Position numbers and translations under genes: made by a program. Positions 14,182-19,961 of a stretch of DNA of 19,961 nucleotides are shown here, one piece after another. The notes below the pieces were generated by a model that had not been told where the DNA came from, did not search any database, and worked only from the letters and a program-made list of their open reading frames with translations. How positions within the stretch are numbered: the first letter of the stretch is position 1; every line of letters begins with the position of its first letter. The DNA is from an uncultured Prevotella sp. (GTDB lineage: Bacteria; Bacteroidota; Bacteroidia; Bacteroidales; Bacteroidaceae), in contig UQKO01000051.1 in NCBI GenBank assembly GCA_900541575.1, positions 1-19,961 of the forward strand. The letters are read 5' to 3'.

Positions 14182-15981
14182 ATGAAAATACAGTTGCGTA
14201 GTGCATTCAGTACTGAAGGCCGAAGGATGGCCGGTGCCCGTGCCTTGTGGATGGCAGCGGGAATGAAACGTGAGCAGTTTGGAAAACCTATTATTGCAAT
14301 AGCCAACTCTTTTACACAATTTGTTCCTGGACACACACACTTACACGAAGCAGGCCAACTTGTAAAGCAAGAAATTGAAGCACTAGGATGCTATGCTGCA
14401 GAGTTTAACACCATTGCTATTGATGATGGTATAGCTATGGGACACAATGGAATGCTCTATTCCCTTCCATCACGTGATATTATAGCCGACTCTGTAGAGT
14501 ATATGGTGCAGGCTCATAAGGCCGATGCATTGGTGTGTATTTCCAATTGCGATAAAATAACGCCTGGAATGTTAATGGCTGCCATGCGACTGAATATTCC
14601 CACAATCTTTGTGAGCGGCGGCCCAATGGAGGCAGGCCGTTATGGCGGACAGAACGTTGATTTGATTACGGCAATGATTAAGGGTGCCGACGTTTCGGTG
14701 AGTGATGAAGAACTCGCCGAGGTGGAGAAGCGTTCTTGTCCAGGATGTGGAAGTTGTTCGGGTATGTTCACTGCCAATTCGATGAATTGTCTTACCGAAG
14801 CTCTCGGTCTCTCTCTGCCTGGCAATGGTACAATCTTGGCCACACACGTAAACCGTCGCGAATTGTTCAAGCAAGCCGCTCATCAGATTGTAAAGAATGC
14901 TTTGAGCTATTATGAAGATGGCGATACAACCGTACTTCCACGTTCTATAGCCACTCGTCAGGCTTTCCTTAATGCAATGACTCTCGATATAGCCATGGGC
15001 GGATCGACAAATACGGTACTCCATCTCTTGGCTGTGGCCAATGAAGCTGGTGTTGATTTTAAGATGAAAGATATCGACCTGTTGAGCCGGAACGTGCCAT
15101 GTCTGTGCAAACTTTCTCCTAATACTCAGCGTTATTCAGTGCAAGAGTGTAATCGCGCTGGAGGTGTGCTCGGTATCCTTGGCGAACTAGCCAAGGGCGG
15201 ATTACTTGACGTTACAGCACGCCGCGTTAATGGCGTGTCGCTCCAAGAAGATATTGACAAATACAGCATTACCGCTAGTGAAATATCTTCCGAGGCAAGT
15301 CGTATTTATAGCAGTGCGCCGGGAGGTAAATTTAGTACGGTAATGGGTTCGCAAGACCGTACTTATCAGACACTCGATGCTGACCGCAGTACGGGATGTA
15401 TACGCGACCTTGAACATGCTTATACAAAAGACGGCGGCTTAGCTGTACTCTTTGGTAATATTGCCAAAGATGGTTGTGTGGTAAAGACGGCCGGTGTAGA
15501 TGAGAGCCTTTGGCACTTTGAAGGTCCAGCTCGTGTGTTCGATTCGCAAGACGAAGCATGTAAGGGAATTTTAGGAGGAAAAGTTCAGGCGGGCGATGTC
15601 GTAGTAATCACTCACGAAGGTCCCAAGGGAGGGCCGGGTATGCAGGAGATGCTTTATCCCACCTCTTATATAAAGAGCCGTCATCTAGGTAAGGCTTGTG
15701 CGTTAATTACGGATGGCCGTTTCTCTGGCGGAACATCAGGCTTGAGCATCGGACACATCTCGCCCGAGGCTGCAGCAGGTGGCGCTATTGGTAAAATAAT
15801 AGATGGCGACATTATTGAAATAGATATTCCTTCACGCAGTATCAGCGTTCATCTGACTGATGAAGAGTTAGCCGCTCGTGCTATGCGTCCGTTACAACGC
15901 CACCGTGAGGTGAGCAAGGCTCTTCGTGCTTACGCCTCTATGGTGAGCAGCGCCGATAAGGGCGGCGTACGCGAAATCTGA
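14182..15981 (+). CDS. ilvD: Dihydroxy-acid dehydratase
   Basis: IlvD dehydrates 2,3-dihydroxy-isovalerate and 2,3-dihydroxy-3-methylvalerate to the 2-oxo acids that give valine, leucine and isoleucine. The 599-residue length is normal (E. coli 616). Visible active-site elements are AIDDGIAMGHNGM with the Mg-binding Asp at 81/82, CISNCDK with cluster ligand Cys123, Asp124 and the carbamylated-type Lys125, CPGCGSCSGMFTANSMN with ligand Cys192, and DGRFSGGTSGLSIGHISPEAA near the C-terminus with the catalytic Ser. It is the first gene of the ilv operon; ilvB follows after 120 bases. The start at 14182 (MKIQLRSAFSTEGRRMAGAR) agrees with the family N-terminus. Confidence 0.97.
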   Translation: MKIQLRSAFSTEGRRMAGARALWMAAGMKREQFGKPIIAIANSFTQFVPGHTHLHEAGQLVKQEIEALGCYAAEFNTIAIDDGIAMGHNGMLYSLPSRDIIADSVEYMVQAHKADALVCISNCDKITPGMLMAAMRLNIPTIFVSGGPMEAGRYGGQNVDLITAMIKGADVSVSDEELAEVEKRSCPGCGSCSGMFTANSMNCLTEALGLSLPGNGTILATHVNRRELFKQAAHQIVKNALSYYEDGDTTVLPRSIATRQAFLNAMTLDIAMGGSTNTVLHLLAVANEAGVDFKMKDIDLLSRNVPCLCKLSPNTQRYSVQECNRAGGVLGILGELAKGGLLDVTARRVNGVSLQEDIDKYSITASEISSEASRIYSSAPGGKFSTVMGSQDRTYQTLDADRSTGCIRDLEHAYTKDGGLAVLFGNIAKDGCVVKTAGVDESLWHFEGPARVFDSQDEACKGILGGKVQAGDVVVITHEGPKGGPGMQEMLYPTSYIKSRHLGKACALITDGRFSGGTSGLSIGHISPEAAAGGAIGKIIDGDIIEIDIPSRSISVHLTDEELAARAMRPLQRHREVSKALRAYASMVSSADKGGVREI

Positions 15982-16101
15982 TATAGAACAAAACTCCATG
16001 AAAGGAGTATTCGCAAAGAATTTGTGGTTGTGGAAGTTACACAATACAATTTACCCTCCGCAGCAAGAAACATCACAACAACTAAACGAACCTAAACGAA
16101 C

Positions 16102-17844
16102 ATGACGCAAAATAGTGATAGAAATACGCAACCATGGGCCTCAACGGTAGGTGATACAAACTTGACAGGAGCTGAAATCTTGATGCGTACACTCCTCGAT
16201 GAAGGTGTGTCAACGTTGTTCGGTTATCCTGGTGGTGCTATCATGCCAGTATATGATGCACTCTATGATTATCGCGACCGGTTGAACCACATACTTGTGC
16301 GCCACGAACAAGCTGCAGCGCATGCCGCAGAAGGTTATGCAAGAGTGAGTGGAAAGACGGGTGTGTGTATCGTAACAAGTGGACCCGGTGCAACCAACAC
16401 CATCACAGGTATAGCCGATGCCATGATGGATAGCACACCTATCGTAGTCATTATGGGGCAAGTCGGAGCAAAGATGCTTGGCACGGATGCTTTTCAAGAA
16501 TGCGATGTGGTGGATGTAACGCAGCCTATTAGTAAATGGGCATATCAGATACGTTCGGCCAAGGATGTGGCTTGGGCTGTACATCGTGCTTTCTACATTG
16601 CAGGAAGTGGTCGTCCAGGGCCTGTGGTGCTCGACTTTACAAAGAATGCACAGCTAGAGAAAGCCGATTATGTGCCTGGTACGATCGACTTTATTCGTAG
16701 CTATGTGCCAGTGCCTCCCACGGAGCGCCAAAGCATTATCGACGCGGCTGAGCTAATTAATCAGTCTAAGCGCCCTCTAGTACTAGTAGGGCAGGGGGTA
16801 GAACTAGGCGATGCAAGTGAAGAACTAAAGGCTTTTATCGAAAAAGCGGGCTTGCCTACAGGCTGCACTTTGCTCGGATTGTCTGCGCTTCCTTCGCAGC
16901 ACCCTTTAAATGTGGGTATGCTTGGTATGCATGGTTCGCTAGGAGCTAATAAGAAAACGCAGGAATGCGATTTGCTCATAGCCGTGGGTATGCGTTTCGA
17001 CGATCGTATCACAGGCAATCTTGCCACATACGCCAAGCAAGCTAAGAAAATACATTTTGATATTGATCCTTCGGAAATCAACAAAAATGTGGAGGTCGAT
17101 GTGGCTGTTCTTGGTGATTGCAAAGAAACACTTCGTGAAGTGACGCAACTTCTCCATGAAACGAATCACACCGATTGGCGCGAAAGTTTTCGACAGTGGG
17201 ACGAGAAAGAGAACAACGTGGTCATTGAACCACAGATTCATCCCGCTCAAGGACCGCTCCGCATGGGAGAAGTGGTGAGAAAAGTCACAGAGCATACTGG
17301 CGATAAAGCCATTCTAGTGACCGATGTTGGTCAGAACCAAATGATGGCTGCGCGCTACTTTCGCTTCACCGAAAAACGTAGTGTTGTCACCTCTGGCGGT
17401 ATGGGAACCATGGGCTATGGACTTCCAGCAGCTATTGGCGCTACGTTGGGTGCTCCCGACAGAGAAGTATGCCTCTTCTTGGGTGATGGCGGATTGCAAA
17501 TGACCATTGAGGAACTCGGCACAATCATGGAGCAACGAGTTCCAGTGAAGATTATCTTGCTCAACAATAATTACTTAGGCAACGTGCGTCAGTGGCAACA
17601 ACTCTTCTTTCATCGTCGCTATTCGTTCACGCCGATGATGAATCCTGATTACGAGAAAATAGCTGAGGCTTACGACATTCCTGTTCTTACAGTGACCGAT
17701 CGCAACCTACTCGATGAAGCCATTGACACTATGCTGCAAACTCCAGGCCCGTTCTTGCTTCAAGCAGCCGTGCTCGAAGAGGATAATGTATTGCCCATGT
17801 GCTGTCCAGGACACGATGTGGACGATATGATGCTTGAGGTATAA
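16102..17844 (+). CDS. ilvB: Acetolactate synthase, large catalytic subunit
   Basis: It condenses two pyruvates, or pyruvate and 2-oxobutyrate, to acetolactate or acetohydroxybutyrate using thiamine diphosphate, FAD and Mg; this is the first step of the pathway. In the 580 residues one sees GYPGGAIMPVYDALYD, RHEQAAAHAAEGYAR with the catalytic Glu69, TSGPGATNTITGIADAMMDS, the central FAD/structural domain, and the TPP motif running from GDGG (461-464) to NNNY (488-491). Residues 1-20 are a polar extension before the catalytic core. The regulatory subunit gene begins 20 bases after its stop. It is the second gene of the operon. Confidence 0.97.
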   Translation: MTQNSDRNTQPWASTVGDTNLTGAEILMRTLLDEGVSTLFGYPGGAIMPVYDALYDYRDRLNHILVRHEQAAAHAAEGYARVSGKTGVCIVTSGPGATNTITGIADAMMDSTPIVVIMGQVGAKMLGTDAFQECDVVDVTQPISKWAYQIRSAKDVAWAVHRAFYIAGSGRPGPVVLDFTKNAQLEKADYVPGTIDFIRSYVPVPPTERQSIIDAAELINQSKRPLVLVGQGVELGDASEELKAFIEKAGLPTGCTLLGLSALPSQHPLNVGMLGMHGSLGANKKTQECDLLIAVGMRFDDRITGNLATYAKQAKKIHFDIDPSEINKNVEVDVAVLGDCKETLREVTQLLHETNHTDWRESFRQWDEKENNVVIEPQIHPAQGPLRMGEVVRKVTEHTGDKAILVTDVGQNQMMAARYFRFTEKRSVVTSGGMGTMGYGLPAAIGATLGAPDREVCLFLGDGGLQMTIEELGTIMEQRVPVKIILLNNNYLGNVRQWQQLFFHRRYSFTPMMNPDYEKIAEAYDIPVLTVTDRNLLDEAIDTMLQTPGPFLLQAAVLEEDNVLPMCCPGHDVDDMMLEV

Positions 17845-17864
17845 CACAAAGACGCGAAAAAGAT

Positions 17865-18452
17865 ATGACAGACATTTCAGCAGACAAGAAAGGCTTGACT
17901 CTCTATACCATCATCGTATTTTCAGAGAATCTTGCGGGTGTGCTCAACCTGGTGACCAACGTCTTTACGCGTCGCCAGCTCAACATTGAAAGCCTTAATG
18001 TATCGGCATCGGGCATAGAGAACGTGCACCGCTATACCATTACCACCTATACAGAGGAACACACAGTACAGACATTGGTAAAGCAGCTTGAGAAGAAAAT
18101 CGATGTGATTCAGGCACAATACTTTACGAGCGACGAAATTTTCGTGATGGATCAAGCTCTCTATAAGATAGCTACAGCTCGACTCATAGAAAATCGCAAC
18201 ATTTCCAAAGCTATTCGTCAATATGATGGTAAAATAGTGGAAGTCAATTCTACTTATGCCATAGTGTCGAAGGAAGGACTCCCCGAGGAAACAATGGAAT
18301 TGTACAAACGATTGAAAGAATTTGGTTGCATCCTACAGTACGTAAGTTCCGGTGTGGTGGCGGTCACCAAGAGCCGTCGTGAAGAACTTACCGAATTTCT
18401 TGAACTTCGTGAGGAAATAAAGCGCTTGCAGTCCAACAACTTAGATATTTGA
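17865..18452 (+). CDS. ilvN: Acetolactate synthase, small regulatory subunit
   Basis: A 195-residue partner of IlvB that increases its activity and mediates valine feedback. The N-terminal ACT domain is at about residues 10-85 (LTLYTIIVFSENLAGVLNLV, then RRQLNIESLNVSASGIENVHR), and the second domain at about 90-175 carries the family stretch TARLIENRNISKAIRQYDGK, followed by KIVEVNSTYAIVSKEGLPEE. It is longer than E. coli IlvN and closer to the IlvH length plus a charged helical tail (EELTEFLELREEIKRLQSNN). Spacing of 20 bases from ilvB indicates one transcript. The symbol could equally be ilvH. Confidence 0.94.
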   Translation: MTDISADKKGLTLYTIIVFSENLAGVLNLVTNVFTRRQLNIESLNVSASGIENVHRYTITTYTEEHTVQTLVKQLEKKIDVIQAQYFTSDEIFVMDQALYKIATARLIENRNISKAIRQYDGKIVEVNSTYAIVSKEGLPEETMELYKRLKEFGCILQYVSSGVVAVTKSRREELTEFLELREEIKRLQSNNLDI

Positions 18453-18492
18453 ATTATATACTATAACTTAACGAAGGCAGATTGCCCATCAA

Positions 18493-18513
18493 GTTCACTA
18501 GTAGCTAGTGAGC
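18493..18513. repeat. Short inverted repeat in the ilvN-ilvC gap
   Basis: TCACTAG (18495-18501) pairs with CTAGTGA (18505-18511) around a 3-base loop, extendable by a wobble and a G-C pair to 18493-18513. It lies 31 bases before ilvC with no T tract. It may stabilise an internal 5' end for ilvC or be incidental. Confidence 0.35.
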
Positions 18514-18543
18514 GATTAGCCTCCACAAAAAACTAAAAAAGAT

Positions 18544-19587
18544 ATGGCACAATTGAATTTTGGCGGTGTTGTAGAAGAAGTTATAACCCGCGAGGAGTTC
18601 CCCTTGGAAAAGGCTCGTGAAATTTTGAAGAACGAAACGATTGCCGTATTAGGCTATGGTGTACAAGGTCCAGGCCAAGCATGCAACTTGCGTGATAATG
18701 GTTTCAATGTTATCGTAGGTCAGCGCCAGGGCAAAACTTTCGAAAAGGCAAAAGCTGATGGCTGGGTACCTGGCGAAACACTCTTCTCGCTCGAAGAAGC
18801 AGCTGAAAAGGGTACAATTATCTGCATGCTCCTTTCTGATGCAGCTCAGATGCAGCTTTGGCCTTCTATCAAGAAGCACCTCACTGCTGGTAAGACACTC
18901 TACTTCTCACACGGCTTTGCCATCACTTGGAACGATCGTACGGGTGTAGTTCCTCCCGCTGATATCGACGTAATCATGGTCGCACCTAAGGGTTCTGGTA
19001 CGTCACTCCGCACCATGTTCCTCGAAGGTCGTGGTCTTAACTCATCATATGCAGTATATCAAGACGCTTCTGGTCATGCCACCGACAAGGTATTGGCATT
19101 CGGCGTAGGTATCGGTTCTGGTTACATGTTCAAGACCGATTTCAAGCGCGAAGCTACCAGCGACCTCACCGGTGAACGTGGCTCATTGATGGGTGCCATC
19201 CAGGGCTTGTTCTTGGCTCAGTATGAAACCCTTCGTGAGAATGGTCACACTCCTTCAGAGGCTTTCAACGAAACTATCGAAGAGTTCACACAGTCACTCC
19301 TCCCCATGGTAGGTAAGAATGGTATGGACTGGATGTATGCTAACTGCTCTACCACTGCTCAGCGCGGTGCACTTGACTGGATGGGCCCGTTCCACGATGC
19401 CATCAAGCCCGTGATGCAGAAGCTCTATCACAGCGTAGTGACTGGTAACGAAGCACAAATCTCTATCGATGCCAACTCTAAGCCCGACTATCGTGTTGGT
19501 CTTGAGAAGGAACTCCAGGCTCTTCACGACAGCGAAATGTGGCGTGCTGGTGAAACAGTTCGTAAACTCCGTCCTGAGAACAACTAA
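18544..19587 (+). CDS. ilvC: Ketol-acid reductoisomerase (NADP-type, class I)
   Basis: IlvC rearranges and reduces acetolactate or acetohydroxybutyrate to the dihydroxy acids used by IlvD. The 347-residue protein shows the Rossmann motif LGYGVQGPGQACNLRDNG at about 36-53, followed by the cofactor loop VGQRQGKTFEKA, then VAPKGSGTSLRTMF, and the Mg-binding helix region DLTGERGSLMG with conserved Asp and Glu. The C-terminal knot domain reads QSLLPMVGKNGMDWMYANCS. Codon choice is noticeably more biased (many GGT, CGT, AAC, ATC) than in ilvD or ilvB, suggesting strong expression. It is 91 bases after ilvN and ends the operon, with a terminator following. Confidence 0.97.
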   Translation: MAQLNFGGVVEEVITREEFPLEKAREILKNETIAVLGYGVQGPGQACNLRDNGFNVIVGQRQGKTFEKAKADGWVPGETLFSLEEAAEKGTIICMLLSDAAQMQLWPSIKKHLTAGKTLYFSHGFAITWNDRTGVVPPADIDVIMVAPKGSGTSLRTMFLEGRGLNSSYAVYQDASGHATDKVLAFGVGIGSGYMFKTDFKREATSDLTGERGSLMGAIQGLFLAQYETLRENGHTPSEAFNETIEEFTQSLLPMVGKNGMDWMYANCSTTAQRGALDWMGPFHDAIKPVMQKLYHSVVTGNEAQISIDANSKPDYRVGLEKELQALHDSEMWRAGETVRKLRPENN

Positions 19588-19674
19588 TTACTTTTCTAAA
19601 GAATTGATATTCTCTTTCCTCTCCTTAGGCTCGCTTTCTTGTAGGCATAGGGATTGGAGAATAGGATGAAAAAT

Positions 19675-19733
19675 AGCGAAATCGACGTGTTTCTTCCCCG
19701 TGTGGGAAAGTAAAGTCGGTTTCGCTCTTTTTG
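19675..19733 (+). terminator. Terminator of the ilv operon
   Basis: AGCGAAATCGAC (19675-19686) pairs with GTCGGTTTCGCT (19715-19726) with one wobble. The interior can extend through TTCTTCCCC/GGGAAAG. The stem is followed by CTTTTTG (19727-19733). It lies 88 bases after the ilvC stop. Confidence 0.85.
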
Positions 19734-19781
19734 TATTTCTTTGAGAAAAAGTGTAGCGCTAGTTCGGGATAAGATTGATAC

Positions 19782-19820
19782 AAAAGTCTCCCACTCCCTT
19801 TATTGAGGGTGGGAGACTTT
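19782..19820 (-). terminator. Second hairpin, probably ending a convergent gene
   Basis: AAAGTCTCCCACTCCCT (19783-19799) pairs with 19806-19820 with a small bulge, around TTATTG. On the minus strand the T-rich end (GACTTTTGTATC) follows the stem; on the plus strand no T tract follows. It thus fits a minus-strand gene entering from the right edge. Confidence 0.6.
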
Positions 19821-19825
19821 AGGGA

Positions 19826-19961
19826 TTATAGCCCATTATGGATTGGAAAGTACGATGGTTCATCACGGGGCAGCGGATATTCCCGGTTGGTTTTTTCCTT
19901 ATGTCGTGTATGTTTACCCATTTTCCATGTTGTAGTAAGGCCGTTGAGTGAAGATACAGTC
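19826..19961 (-). CDS. Possible 3' end of a minus-strand gene cut by the window edge
   Basis: On the minus strand an open frame enters from the right edge and ends at a TAA at 19826-19828, a few bases before the hairpin at 19782-19820. The last residues read KTNREYPLPRDEPSYFPIHN plus GL. Composition is protein-like and the terminator position fits, but a second minus-strand frame is also open over the same 130 bases, so the frame is not certain. No family is recognised. Confidence 0.3.
   Translation of the reverse strand, partial: TVSSLNGLTTTWKMGKHTRHKEKTNREYPLPRDEPSYFPIHNGL

Overview
The window looks like chromosomal DNA of a Bacteroidales bacterium, most likely a Prevotella-type (Prevotellaceae) organism. 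The evidence is Bacteroidetes-style promoter boxes (TAnnTTTG, once with a TTTG box 19 bases upstream), few Shine-Dalgarno sites, a DUF4369-type lipoprotein, a DivIC/FtsB-like gene and Bacteroidetes-type conjugation genes (traE/traF/traG numbering of Bacteroides conjugative transposons). This taxonomic call is inference from gene content; no rRNA or marker gene allows a firmer one.

Left part (1-9420), ordinary housekeeping genes. On the minus strand lie an EamA/DMT-family exporter (125-1090) and purA (1356-2624), each followed by a hairpin; the one after purA is a convincing intrinsic terminator. A divergent intergenic region of about 0.4 kb separates purA from the plus-strand genes: an AlkD-like HEAT-repeat protein, manA with a small conserved-looking partner, a DivIC/FtsB-like divisome protein translationally coupled to a small membrane protein, a DUF4369 lipoprotein with its own promoter and a strong terminator, a small acidic protein with the best-spaced promoter of the window, and a secreted GH20 beta-N-acetylhexosaminidase.

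Middle part (about 9570-13840), a decayed conjugative or mobilizable element. Reading on the minus strand, a relaxase gene has lost its N-terminal part and carries a frameshift in a six-base A run; it is followed by an intact coiled-coil/membrane mobilization-associated gene. Separately, a 30-residue tail of traE, an intact traF and the first about 80 codons of traG remain. Between these blocks, on the plus strand and visibly AT-rich, sits a cargo unit: an Xre-type regulator broken by an out-of-frame internal deletion, an unrecognised 119-residue protein and a WG-repeat protein with a distinctive acidic tail. These last two genes look intact and are the least understood genes here.

Right part (13840-19961), the branched-chain amino-acid operon ilvD-ilvB-ilvN-ilvC on the plus strand. 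Together they cover acetolactate synthesis, reductoisomerisation and dihydroxy-acid dehydration. A promoter -7 box lies about 100 bases before ilvD, and upstream of it four GCATATT heptamers are spaced 21, 24 and 21 bases, suggesting an operator. A strong terminator follows ilvC. The last about 135 bases may hold the 3' end of a convergent minus-strand gene preceded by its own terminator. No tRNA, rRNA, CRISPR array or complete insertion sequence was seen.
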